Of a DNA stretch of 64,000 bases, positions 17,251 through 26,698 are shown one piece after another; the first letter of the stretch is position 1; every line of letters starts with the position of its first letter. The DNA is taken from positions 34,243-98,242 of the forward strand of contig CAWIKP010000012.1 in assembly GCA_963836735.1 (NCBI GenBank). The letters are read 5' to 3'. The notes beneath the pieces were generated by a model that was given only the letters and a program-made list of their open reading frames with translations, did not search any database and had not been told where the DNA came from. The translations under genes were made by a program, and so were the position numbers. This stretch comes from JACCXG01 sp963836735 (GTDB lineage Bacteria > Acidobacteriota > Vicinamibacteria > Vicinamibacterales > 2-12-FULL-66-21).

Positions 17251-19020
17251 TCAGTCGACCTTGAGATGCAGCTCCCTGAGCTGCTTCCTGTTGACTGTCG
17301 AGGGTGCCCCGGCCATGAGATCGACGGCTTGCGCGGTCTTCGGGAAGGCGATGACGTCGCGGATCGACGGCTCCCCGCACAGGATCGCGACCGTCCGATC
17401 CAGGCCAATCGCGATGCCGCCGTGCGGGGGCGTCCCGTATTCGAGCGCGTCGAGGAAGAAGCCGAAGCGGAGCTTTGCCTCCTCGTCCGAGATCTTCAAC
17501 AGCTTGAAGATCAGGCGCTGCAGCGCCTGATCGTGAATCCTGATGCTGCCGCCGGCGATCTCGCTGCCGTTCAGGACCAGATCGTAGGCCCGGGCCCGCA
17601 CGCTGCCCTGATCCGACTCCAGCCGGGCCGCGTCCGCTTCGAGCGGCGCCGTGAACGGGTGGTGCATGAACTCGTAGCGGTTCTCCTCTTCCAGCCACTC
17701 GAACATCGGAAAGTCGACCACCCACAGGAACTCGAAGCGATCCGGATCGAGCAGGTTCAGCTTCTTCGCCACGTGGAGGCGAAGCTGGCCGAGTGTTGTT
17801 GCGGTCGGATAGTGCTTCCCGGCGGCCATCACCAGCAGGTCCTCGGGACCGCACGACGCCAGCTCCAGCGCTGCCTTGATCGCGTCCTCACCGGCGGTCT
17901 TGAGCGCCGGGCTCTGCGGCGTGCCCTCGGACGTTCGCGCCCAGACCAGGCCCGCGGCGCCGAACTGCTTCGCCTGCTCGGTCAGCTCGTCGAGCTCACG
18001 GCGCGAGTACCTGGCCGCCCCGGGAATCACGAACCCGCGCACTTCGCCGCCGGCGTCGAGCGCGCTGCGGAACGGTGGAAATGCCGACGCGTCGAACGCC
18101 TTCGACAGGGATACGAGCTCCATCCCGGCGCGCAGGTCCGGCTTGTCGGACCCGTACTTCGCGATGGCCTCGGCGTAGGGCAGCTTCCTGAACGGGTGCG
18201 AGACCTCGCGTCCAATCAGCCGCAGCAGCCGATCCATCAGCGGCTCGATGGTGGCGAACACGAGCGACTCGGTGGCGAAGGAGATCTCGAGGTCCACCTG
18301 CGTGAACTCGGGCTGCCGATCGGCGCGCAGGTCCTCGTCGCGGAAGCACTTCACGATCTGGAAGTACCGATCCAGTCCCGAGATCATCAGGATCTGCTTG
18401 AAGATCTGCGGCGACTGGGGCAGCGCGTAGAACTCCCCCGGGTGGACGCGGCTGGGCACCAGGTAGTCGCGCGCCCCTTCGGGTGTCGACTTGGTGAGCA
18501 TGGGCGTCTCGATCTCGAGGAAGCCCCGCTCGTCGAAGTACTTCCTGATCTCCATCGTCGCCCGGTGACGGAGGATGACGTTGCGCTGCATGCGCGAGCG
18601 GCGGAGGTCCAGATAGCGGTACTTCAGCCGCGTGTCTTCGGCGACCGGGCCTTCGTCGGCGATCGGGAATGGCGGCGTCTTCGCGTCGTTGAGCAGCCGG
18701 ACTTCGCTCAGCGCGATCTCGATCTCCCCGGTCTTGAGCTTCGGATTCACCGATTCCGGCGACCGGCGCTCGACCGTGCCGATCACCGCCACCACGTACT
18801 CAGGTCGCAGGGACTGCACGGCTTCGACCAGTGCCGGGTTGTCGCGTGCCACCACCTGGGTGATGCCGTGCCGGTCACGGATATCGATGAACGCCAGCGA
18901 TCCAAGATCGCGCAGCCGGTGCACCCATCCGAGGAGGACGACCTGCTGACCGGCGTATTGCAGTCCCAGCTCGCCGCACGTGTGGGTGCGGGCGAGGTGT
19001 TCGAGCGGTTGAATGTTCAT
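17251..19020 (-). CDS. aspS: Aspartyl-tRNA synthetase
   Basis: Class II synthetase charging tRNA-Asp (or Asp/Asn in non-discriminating species). The 589-residue product has the bacterial layout: N-terminal OB fold (LGWVHRLRDLGSLAFIDIRD), the catalytic core with motif 2 (VKCFRDEDLRADRQPEFTQV), an inserted GAD domain (about 285-420), and motif 3 HGGIAIGLDRTVAILCG near the C-terminus. Its start overlaps the hisS stop by 4 bases, so hisS-aspS are coupled. Intact. Confidence 0.97.
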   Translation of the reverse strand: MNIQPLEHLARTHTCGELGLQYAGQQVVLLGWVHRLRDLGSLAFIDIRDRHGITQVVARDNPALVEAVQSLRPEYVVAVIGTVERRSPESVNPKLKTGEIEIALSEVRLLNDAKTPPFPIADEGPVAEDTRLKYRYLDLRRSRMQRNVILRHRATMEIRKYFDERGFLEIETPMLTKSTPEGARDYLVPSRVHPGEFYALPQSPQIFKQILMISGLDRYFQIVKCFRDEDLRADRQPEFTQVDLEISFATESLVFATIEPLMDRLLRLIGREVSHPFRKLPYAEAIAKYGSDKPDLRAGMELVSLSKAFDASAFPPFRSALDAGGEVRGFVIPGAARYSRRELDELTEQAKQFGAAGLVWARTSEGTPQSPALKTAGEDAIKAALELASCGPEDLLVMAAGKHYPTATTLGQLRLHVAKKLNLLDPDRFEFLWVVDFPMFEWLEEENRYEFMHHPFTAPLEADAARLESDQGSVRARAYDLVLNGSEIAGGSIRIHDQALQRLIFKLLKISDEEAKLRFGFFLDALEYGTPPHGGIAIGLDRTVAILCGEPSIRDVIAFPKTAQAVDLMAGAPSTVNRKQLRELHLKVD

Positions 19021-20356
19021 TGTCCTTCTTCAGAGGCCTGACGCACGACCGCCTGGCGGAGCGCCGCCGGCAGCTCGGCCCTGGGGATTGGCTGCTGCTC
19101 CCCGGACCGCATGTCCTTGATGGTGACGACGCCCCGCGCGCGTTCGTCGGCGCCGAGGACGGCGACGCGGGCAATCGCGGCGGCGCTCGCGTACTTGAAC
19201 TGCTTCCCGAGCTTGTCCGGCTCTGGATAGACCTCGACGCGCAACCCGGCCTGGCGCAGTTCCGCCGCCAGGCGCAACGCCTCCGCGGGATCCTCGCCTT
19301 CGAAGAGCGTGACCAGCACGTCGGCGCCGCCGGCATCGACGCCCGCGGGGAACATGCCCCGCTCCGCCATCACGACGAGAATGCGCTCGAGACCGAGCGA
19401 GAACCCGCACGCGGGGATGTTCTCGCCCGAGAACATCCCGATGAGCCCATCATACCGGCCGCCGCCGCCGAGACTGCCCGCGAGATCCGGAACGTTGATC
19501 TCCATGATCGCTCCGGTGTAGTAGGACAGCCCGCGCGCGAGCGTCGCGTCGAAGCGCACGTGCGGTCCGGCGCTCGTCTCCGCGGCGAGGTTGAAGATCT
19601 GCTCGAGCTCCGCGATCGCGCCCTGCGCCTCTGGTCGATCGCCGACGAACTCACGCACCGTCTGCAGCGTGGCATCGGCGGCAAAGGCGGCGAGCAGGCG
19701 CTGACCGTTGGTCGCGATCCCCCGCTCCTGCAGCTCGCGCAGCACGCCCTCGGCGCCGATCTTGTCCATCTTGTCGAGCGCGATGAGTGCCTGACCGTGC
19801 AGCTCGGAGCCCACGCCTGCCGCATCGAGCAGGCCGGCCAGCAGCCGGCGATGGTTGATCCGGATGACGAAGTCGCGAAAGCCCAGTCGCTGCAGCACAT
19901 CGGCGACCGCCGAGCACAGCTCGGCCTCGACCACCATCGACCGCGACCCGATCGCGTCGACGTCGCACTGGTAGAACTCCCGGAACCGGCCCCGCGCCGG
20001 CCGGTCGGCCCGCCAGACCGGCTGGATCTGATAGCGCTTGAAGAAGCGCGGCAGCTTCCCCGGTGCTCCGCGACCACTCTCGCCAACGGCACGGTGAGGT
20101 CGTAACGGAGCGCCAGATCGGTTTCCCCGGACGACTCGTGCTCGCCCCGCCGCAGCACCTTGAAAATGAGCTTGTTGCCCTCTTCGCCGTACTTGCCGGT
20201 CAGCGTCTCGATGTTCTCGAGCGCGGGTGTCTCCAGCGGCTGGAAACCGTAGCGCCGGTAGGTCTCCTCGACGATGGCGATGACGAACTCGCGGCGGCGG
20301 ACATCCTGCGGAAGAAAGTCCCGCATCCCACGCGCGGGACGAACTGACGGGGGCAT
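19017..20356 (-). CDS. hisS: Histidyl-tRNA synthetase (one frameshift as sequenced)
   Basis: Class II synthetase for tRNA-His. The N-terminal part (MPPSVRPARGMRDFLPQDVR, LALRYDLTVPLARVVAEHRG) and the rest (LPRFFKRYQIQPVWRADRP, REFYQCDVD, GGGRYDGLIGMFSG) lie in different frames. One missing base near 20058 explains the break, restoring HRGKLPRFFKRYQ. Reconstructed length is about 446 residues. The anticodon-binding domain follows (about 350-440). hisS is essential, so this break is strong evidence for a sequence error here. It overlaps aspS by 4 bases. Confidence 0.93.
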
Positions 20357-20379
20357 CTCACGGATCTTAACAAACCGCT

Positions 20380-20525
20380 AAATCCCAAGCTCCAAGTTCC
20401 AAATCCCAAGGCACTCCCGATTCCCAAATCCCAACCAAATTCCCAAGCGACGTGGTCCTGCTATTTGGCTCGGCCCGTTGGCAGCTGGGAGTGCGTTGGG
20501 ATTTGGAACTTGGAGCTTGGGATTT
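20380..20525. repeat. Inverted element with perfect 30-bp arms of TTGGGAT-type heptamers
   Basis: Arms 20380-20409 and 20496-20525 are perfect reverse complements over 30 bases. Each arm is a run of degenerate heptamers (CCCAAGC, TCCAAGT, TCCAAAT, CCCAAGG). The 7-base periodicity continues leftward into the loop (TCCCGAT, TCCCAAA, TCCCAAC) and GCACTCCC pairs again with GGGAGTGC. The element lies between hisS and the M20 gene, on the strand leaving the M20 stop codon. Confidence 0.9.
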
Positions 20526-20567
20526 CGCGTATCCAACCGTCAGTTCTTCCTGACGGTTGGATACGCG
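20526..20567 (-). terminator. Perfect 18-bp hairpin overlapping the M20 gene stop codon
   Basis: 20526-20543 and 20550-20567 are perfect inverted repeats around TTCTTC. One half is the last coding bases of the amidohydrolase gene, and the stop TGA lies in the hairpin. It directly abuts the 30-bp inverted element. It could stop transcription leaving the gene, although there is no T-run. Confidence 0.6.
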
Positions 20568-22154
20568 ATCCCCAACTGCTCCAGGTAAGTCTTGTATCGG
20601 GTCGGGTCGTAGTAGTACTTGCGCATCTCCGGGCGGTAGCGGTCCATGACCCCCTTGTTCAGGAAGATTGCCGGCTTGTCCTCGGGCCGGAGCAGCGGCT
20701 CGTACTTCTGATCCTTCGTCTGCACGTTGCGGAAGTAGTCCCACGCCTGCGCAATCAGCTGCGGCTGCATCATCAGGTCGAGGATCGTCATCGCCTGGAC
20801 CCTGGCGCCGGCGGTCGTCCCTTTGTGGGCGATCGGGGTAGCCATGGCGATGGCGTTGGCCCAGTTGTGCCCCGGCAGGCCGGGAATGTTGGCCGGATAT
20901 CGCAGCGTCACCGTCGGCACGTTCCACGAGACGTCGCCGATGTCATCCGAGCCGCCACCGCGGTTGTCGGTGACGGGGCCCTGGAGCTCCTTCGGGAGAC
21001 TCGTCGCGAGCCCCTGATCCCGTGAGCCGATCTCTTTCTGCAGCGCCTTGGCCAGGGTCTGATCGGCGTCGCTCCATTTCGGCATCCCGACCTTCTGGAT
21101 GTTCGCCCAGGTCGTTTCGGCCACCGTCTTGTTCATGTGTTGCGGCCATGCCGTGCCGAGGACGCGGCTCGGCAGGAGCTCGGTGCCGGTCATCAGCGCC
21201 GCGGCTTTCGCCATGTCGTCGCCGATCTTCCAGAGCTCCTTGATCCGGGGGTACGAGGTGTGCCGGAAGTAGTACCAGACCGAGGCGTTCACCGGAACGA
21301 CGTTGGGCTGATCGCCGCCGTTCGTGACCACGTAATGGGAGCGATGATCGAGCGGCAGGTGCTCCCGCCGGTAGTTCCAGCCGATGTTCATCAGCTCGAC
21401 GGCGTCGAGCGCGCTTCGTCCGCGCCACGGGGCACCCGCCGCATGCGCGGTCTCGCCGCGGAACGAGGTACTCGACCGACACCAGCCCCGTCCCGGCGCG
21501 CTCCCCCCACGAGACCGCGAGCTCATTGTCCACGTGCGCGAACAATGCGACGTCGACGTCCTTGAAGAATCCGGCGCGCACGAAGTGGGCCTTGGTGCCG
21601 ACGAGCTCTTCCGCGGTGCCCGGCCAGATCCGAATCGTGCCCGGCAGCTTCTCGCGCTCCATGATCTTCTTCACCACGATCGCCGCGGTGATGTTCAGCG
21701 CCTGCCCGGAGTTGTGGCCTTCGCCGTGTCCGGGCGCGCCTTCGATCAGGGGATCGTGATAGGCCACCCCCGGCTTCTGCGACGACTGCGGGATCCCGTC
21801 GATATCGGACCCGAGCGCAATCACGGGCTTCCCGGAACCCCAGGTCGCCATGAAGGCGGTCGGAATACCGGCGATGCCCTCCTCCACCGTGAAGCCGTTC
21901 TTCTTCAGCGTGTCGACGAGGTAGCGATGAGTCTCCTGCTCCTGGAACCCGAGCTCCCCGTAACTGAAGATCTGGTCGACCATCTGCTGCGTGAAGACAG
22001 CCATGCCGTCGACGGCCGCGGCCGCCTCGGTTTTCAGGCGGTCGAGTCGCGGATCCGTCTTCGTGGCCCCCGCTGCGGGCGGCTCCTGCGCCCGCGGCAT
22101 GGCCACCAGCATCGAAATCAGGATGAGAACGGCACAGCCCCGGCCTGCTGACAT
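20540..22154 (-). CDS. Secreted M20-family amidohydrolase (AbgB-like; one frameshift)
   Basis: Metal-dependent amidohydrolase related to p-aminobenzoyl-glutamate hydrolase subunit B. The start at 22154 gives a signal peptide (GCAVLILISMLVAMPRAQEP). Family blocks are IALGSDIDGIPQSSQKPG, APGHGEGHNSGQALNITAA and GTAEELVGTKAHFVRAGFFK, then, in the second frame, RGETAHAAGAPWRGRSALDA and GGSDDIGDVSWNVPT. An extra C near 21467 breaks the frame between VEY and SFRGE. Reconstructed length is about 535 residues. The natural substrate is unknown. The ending hairpin overlaps a repeat element. Confidence 0.88.
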
Positions 22155-22211
22155 ACGATGTCCTCCCAAACGCTGGCAAATTGACGCATGCGATAATAAG
22201 CGTCTTTCCCG

Positions 22212-23240
22212 ATGGCTGTCTCCATCGTCGATCGCTTCGGGCGGCCGCTCCGCAGTCTCCGGGTCTCGGTGACCGACCGCTGCAACCTGCGGTGTCACTA
22301 CTGCATGCCGGAGACCGACTACGCGTGGCTGCCCCGCGAAACCCTGCTCTCGTTCGAAGAGATCACCAGTATCGCCGGCGCGTTCGTGGCGGTCGGCGCC
22401 GACCGCGTTCGCATCACGGGAGGCGAGCCGCTGCTTCGCCGCGATCTGCCCGTTCTCATCTCCCAGCTGGCCTCGCTGGCAGGCGTGCAGGACCTGGCGC
22501 TCACCACCAATGGGGTCCTCCTGGCCGACAAGGCTGCCGCGCTGCGCGACGCCGGCCTGCACCGGATCACCGTCAGCCTCGACACGCTCCATCGCCGCCG
22601 CTTCGAACGGCTGACGCGGTTCGACGAGCATGCGGCCGTCCTCGCCGGGATCGGCGCGGCGAACCGGGCCGGCTTTGCCGCGCTGAAGATCGACACCGTC
22701 GTGATGCGGGGCACGAATGACGACGAGCTGATCGATCTGCTCGAATACGGGCGAAGCGTCGGCGCCGAAGTGCGGTTCATCGAGTACATGGACGTCGGCG
22801 GAGCCACGCGCTGGAGCCGCGACGCGGTGGTCTCGCAGGACGAGATGCTACGGACGATCGAGGCGCATTACGGCCCCGTGTCCGCGCTCGCCGGCCGGGG
22901 CTCGGCGCCAGCCGACCGCTTCGCCCTGCCCGACGGGACCACGTTCGGCATCATCGCGTCGACCACACGCCCGTTCTGCCAGGACTGCGACCGCAGCCGC
23001 CTGACCGCCGATGGCGTCTGGCTGATGTGCCTCTACGCGACCGCCGGCACGGATTTACGGCGGCCGCTGCGCGCCGGTGCCAGCCGCGAAGACCTCGTCC
23101 GCCTGATTCAAACGGTCTGGTCGCAACGAGCGGACCGCGGCGCCGAGGAGCGGCTCCTCCTCGGCTCTCGCACACCGCTGATTCCCCTGGCGGCGTTGAA
23201 GAAAGACGCGCATCTGGAGATGCATACCCGGGGGGGATAA
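22212..23240 (+). CDS. moaA: GTP 3',8-cyclase MoaA
   Basis: Radical SAM enzyme making the first molybdopterin precursor from GTP with MoaC. The 342-residue product has the SAM cluster C24-x3-C28-x2-C31 (TDRCNLRCHYC), VRITGGEPLLRRDLP, and a C-terminal second cluster region FCQDCDRSRLTADGVWLMCL. It ends in the flexible Gly-Gly tail required for activity (HTRGG). It is divergent from the M20 gene. No other moa genes are in the window. Intact. Confidence 0.96.
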   Translation: MAVSIVDRFGRPLRSLRVSVTDRCNLRCHYCMPETDYAWLPRETLLSFEEITSIAGAFVAVGADRVRITGGEPLLRRDLPVLISQLASLAGVQDLALTTNGVLLADKAAALRDAGLHRITVSLDTLHRRRFERLTRFDEHAAVLAGIGAANRAGFAALKIDTVVMRGTNDDELIDLLEYGRSVGAEVRFIEYMDVGGATRWSRDAVVSQDEMLRTIEAHYGPVSALAGRGSAPADRFALPDGTTFGIIASTTRPFCQDCDRSRLTADGVWLMCLYATAGTDLRRPLRAGASREDLVRLIQTVWSQRADRGAEERLLLGSRTPLIPLAALKKDAHLEMHTRGG

Positions 23241-23261
23241 GGGTCAGAGAGATCAGAAGCG

Positions 23262-24683
23262 ATGTACCGTCATTTGACCGCCGCCCTCCTCGCGCTCCTC
23301 CTCGTCCCCGAGGCCGCGTTCGCACAGCGCTCTGCGGCAACGGTCGCCACGCTCACTGATCTCTCACGGTCGCTCGAAGACCTCTCCCAGAAGGTCAGCG
23401 CCAGCGTGGTGCAGATTTTCGTCACCGGCTACGCGGCGCCCGAAGAAGACGATCCGCACGCGGCCGCGCAGCCGACCCTCGAGCGGAGCAGCGGCTCGGG
23501 CGTGATCGTGGATGCCGATGGCTACATCATCACCAACGCGCACGTCGTCGAGAACGCCACGCGAATGGAGGTGGAACTGCCCTTGGGGGCGGTCGGCGGC
23601 GATCCCGGGCGATCGATCTTGAGGCGGCGCGGGCGCACCGTCGGCGCCCAGATCGTCGCGATCGATCGGGAAACCGACATCGCGGTGGTCAAGATCGAGG
23701 CGAAAGCGCTGCCGGTTCTGACGTTCGGCGACTCGGATACGCTGCGTCCCGGTCAGCTGGTGCTGTCCTTCGGAAGTCCGCTCGGACTGGACGCCTCGGT
23801 CACGCTCGGGATCGTCAGCGCCGTCGCGCGCCAGCTCACGCCAGAAGACCCGATGATCTACATCCAGACCGACGCCCCCATCAATCCCGGGAACAGCGGC
23901 GGCGCGCTGGTCGATACCGAAGGCCGGCTGGTGGGCATCAGCACCCTCATCTATTCGCAGTCGGGCGGAAACGAAGGGATCGGGTTCGCCGCGCCGAGCA
24001 ACATCGTCCGCAACATCTTCGAGCAGATTCGGAAGACCGGCCGGGTGCGCCGGGGCGAGATCGGGATCTCGACGCAGACCATCACCACGACGCTGGCCGA
24101 GGCGCTGAAGATCACCGCGGATGCCGGCGTCATCGTGGCGGACGTCGAAGAAGACGGACCGGCGGCGCGCGCCGGCTTGCAGCCTGGAGACGTGATCCTG
24201 TCGCTCGACGGCAAACGCATGGAAAACGGCCGGCAGTTCCGAATCAACATCTACACGCGCGCGATTGGCCAGCAGGTCTCGCTCGATGTGCAGCGCGGCG
24301 ACCGGCGGCTGACGGTGCGGATTCCGGTGTTCGAGCGCCAGAGCACAACCACCCGGTTGAGCGATCTGATCACTCCGCAGAACAGCATCCGCGGGCTCGG
24401 AGTGACGGCCATCGACCTGACCCCGCAGATCAAGCAGGCGCTGCCGGATCTGCGGCGGAGCCGCGGAGTGGTCGTCGCGAATGTCTCGGGCGAGGCCCCC
24501 TACTCGCAGCAGGGTCAGCTCCAGGCGGGTGACGTCATCTACGAGTTGAACGCCCAACCGATTGAATCGGTGGCAGCGCTGAAAGCGGCCGTCGAGCAGC
24601 TCAAGCCGCGCGATGCGGCGGTCCTCCAGATCGAGCGGGAGGGCAGCCTGCTGTACATCGCCTTCCGTATCGAATCCCGCTGA
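23262..24683 (+). CDS. HtrA/DegP-like periplasmic serine protease with two PDZ domains
   Basis: Envelope quality-control protease. A signal peptide (residues 1-22, ending AAFAQ) is followed by a trypsin-like domain with catalytic H94 (ITNAHVVENA), D139 (DRETDIAVVKIE) and S212 (NPGNSGGALV). PDZ1 (about 265-355) contains EDGPAARAGLQPGDVILSLD and PDZ2 (about 375-465) contains GQLQAGDVIYELNAQPI. The 473-residue length is typical. It starts 21 bases after moaA. Intact. Confidence 0.95.
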   Translation: MYRHLTAALLALLLVPEAAFAQRSAATVATLTDLSRSLEDLSQKVSASVVQIFVTGYAAPEEDDPHAAAQPTLERSSGSGVIVDADGYIITNAHVVENATRMEVELPLGAVGGDPGRSILRRRGRTVGAQIVAIDRETDIAVVKIEAKALPVLTFGDSDTLRPGQLVLSFGSPLGLDASVTLGIVSAVARQLTPEDPMIYIQTDAPINPGNSGGALVDTEGRLVGISTLIYSQSGGNEGIGFAAPSNIVRNIFEQIRKTGRVRRGEIGISTQTITTTLAEALKITADAGVIVADVEEDGPAARAGLQPGDVILSLDGKRMENGRQFRINIYTRAIGQQVSLDVQRGDRRLTVRIPVFERQSTTTRLSDLITPQNSIRGLGVTAIDLTPQIKQALPDLRRSRGVVVANVSGEAPYSQQGQLQAGDVIYELNAQPIESVAALKAAVEQLKPRDAAVLQIEREGSLLYIAFRIESR

Positions 24684-24970
24684 CGCGGTCAGACCGGGGT
24701 CTGCCCCCGCTCGCGACGTGTCTCATCCTGCGCCAGGCGTGCCCCGTTTCGCGACTTCAGGCGCTAAGTCCACCTCCCGCCGCCTGATAGCAGAATCCAG
24801 AGCAGTCAATCCTGCGCACACGCTGTGCCGAAGTAGCGCACAACGCCGGACCGCTCGAAAACGCACGGCAGACCCTAACCAATATTCCATCAGCAAGTTA
24901 CAACAAACTCTGCCGTGAGGGCGCGGAAGTTGCTCTTGCTGCTGACCTCGGTCGTCTATCCAGAGGCTCA
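24684..24970. other. Intergenic region upstream of the S8 peptidase
   Basis: The first bases hold a short palindrome of the GGTCAGACC/GGTCTG type (24689-24708), resembling repeats near 28.7, 39.2 and 44.2 kb. The remainder is less GC-rich, especially around 24865-24910, and could carry a promoter, but I could not fix -35/-10 boxes. AGAGG (24962-24966) is a plausible ribosome-binding site for the peptidase ATG at 24971. No gene is supported. Confidence 0.4.
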
Positions 24971-26698
24971 ATGCTGCGCTTCCGCTTCCGCGTCTCTCTT
25001 GCCGTCGTCGTCGCCGCGCTGTTGTCGTGGCCTCTGTCCACGCATGGGCAGCGGCTGCCGTCCGTGTCGCCGGACCTCCACAACCTGCGCTCGGACCGCG
25101 TGCGCGTCATCGTTCAGGCCGATGCGCCAGGGCTGAAATCGGTGCGTGGACGACTGCTGCGCGCGCTTCGACGGGAGCTCGACGGCGCCGCCGCACTGGA
25201 CCTGACCCGTGCCGAATACGAGGCCCTCAAGCGGGATTCGTCGGTCCTCCACATCTCGAAGGACCTCCCGGTCGTCGCGGACATGGCGATCACGAACAAG
25301 GTCACGCGGGCCGAAACCGTGTGGCAGGGCACGAGCGGCCTGCTCGGTCTCGGATCGGGCCCCGGCTACCAGGGCGCCGGCATCGGCGTGGCGGTGATCG
25401 ACTCGGGAATCTCGCCTCACAGCGCGATCGGGTCGCGCGTTGTCGCGCGGGTGAATCTCGTCTCCAATGAGGCGAACGTCAGCGGCGATCCATTCGGGCA
25501 CGGAACCCATGTCGCCGGGATGATCGGCGGCGCCGGATCCGCGGCCGCGCGTGTGACGGCCGCTTACACAGGCGGCAGCGCTCCAGCCGTTCGATTCATC
25601 GACATCCGCGTGCTCGGCCGCACCGGCATCGGTTACACGAGCGACGTGCTCGCCGGCATCGACTGGGCGGTTGCCAATCGCACGAAGTACGGCATCCGCA
25701 TCATCAACCTCTCGCTCGGCCATCCGGTTGCCGAGCCCGCGGCGACCGATCCGCTGTGCGTCGCGGTCGAGCGCGCGGTCAAGGCCGGCATCGTCGTCGT
25801 CACCTCCGCAGGCAACTATGGCGTGACGCCAACTGGCGCCCCGGTTCTCGGCGGGATTACTTCCCCCGGAAATTCGCCTGCCGCGATCACCGTGGGCGCC
25901 GTCGACACCAAGGGCACCGCCGATCAGTCCGACGACGTGGTGGCGCCCTACAGCTCGAAGGGCCCGACCCGCTTCGACTTCAGCGTCAAGCCTGACGTCG
26001 TCGCGCCGGGCACGCGCATCGTTTCGCTCGAGGCGAACGGGTCCTACATCGCCACGACCTATCCGCAGTACCACGTCGCCGGCACCGGCAATAACGCGCT
26101 ACCTCCGCCTGAGCGGCACGAGCATGGCGACCGGCGTCGTCAGCGGCGGCGTGGCGCTGCTGCTGAATGCGGAGCCCTCGCTGTCCCCGGCGCAGGTGAA
26201 AGTCGCACTGCAGACCGGCGCGCGCTTCATTCCGTCGGCGGGTCTGATCGCCGCCGGCACCGGCAGCGTCGACTTCGCGCAGAGCGCTCAAGATCGCCGA
26301 TCAGGGTCTGATCACCGGACTGCTGTCCACCCTGCAGAACATTCTCGGGCTGTCGAGCGGTGCGTCGTTCTTCGACCGGGGCACGCTGATCGACCGTGTC
26401 TACGACCGCACCGGCATCCGGCTGCTCGGCCTGCTCGATCTCAGCGTACTGCTCGGCGGTGCCGATTCGGCGGAGTCGGGCGTGCTCAGCCTGCTCGGTC
26501 AGTCGAACCCGATCGGCTACACGCCGGCGAACTACGTTGTCTGGGGCACCGCTGCGAACTGGACTTCCAGCTACTACGTGGTCTGGGGCACGTCGATGCG
26601 GGATCCGTCGGGCCAGTACCGTTGTCTGGGGCACGGCCACCGACGAGGACTATGTCGTGTGGGGCACGCACATCGATCCCTCGGACGACAGACGGTGA
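24971..26698 (+). CDS. Secreted S8 subtilisin-like peptidase with C-terminal VVWGT repeats (frameshifted)
   Basis: A signal peptide (FRVSLAVVVAALLSWPLSTH) is followed by a propeptide-like region and the subtilase domain. Catalytic Asp is D144 (VAVIDSGISP), His is H177 (GHGTHVAGMI), and Ser is in LSGTSMATGVVSG after a one-base shift near 26099. Further shifts near 26285 and 26620 lead into an unusual tail (about 26530-26680) with four copies of a VVWGT motif, each preceded by Tyr in the joined frame and spaced 10-16 residues. The stop overlaps the HD-GYP start (TGATG). Probably secreted or surface attached. Confidence 0.87.
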
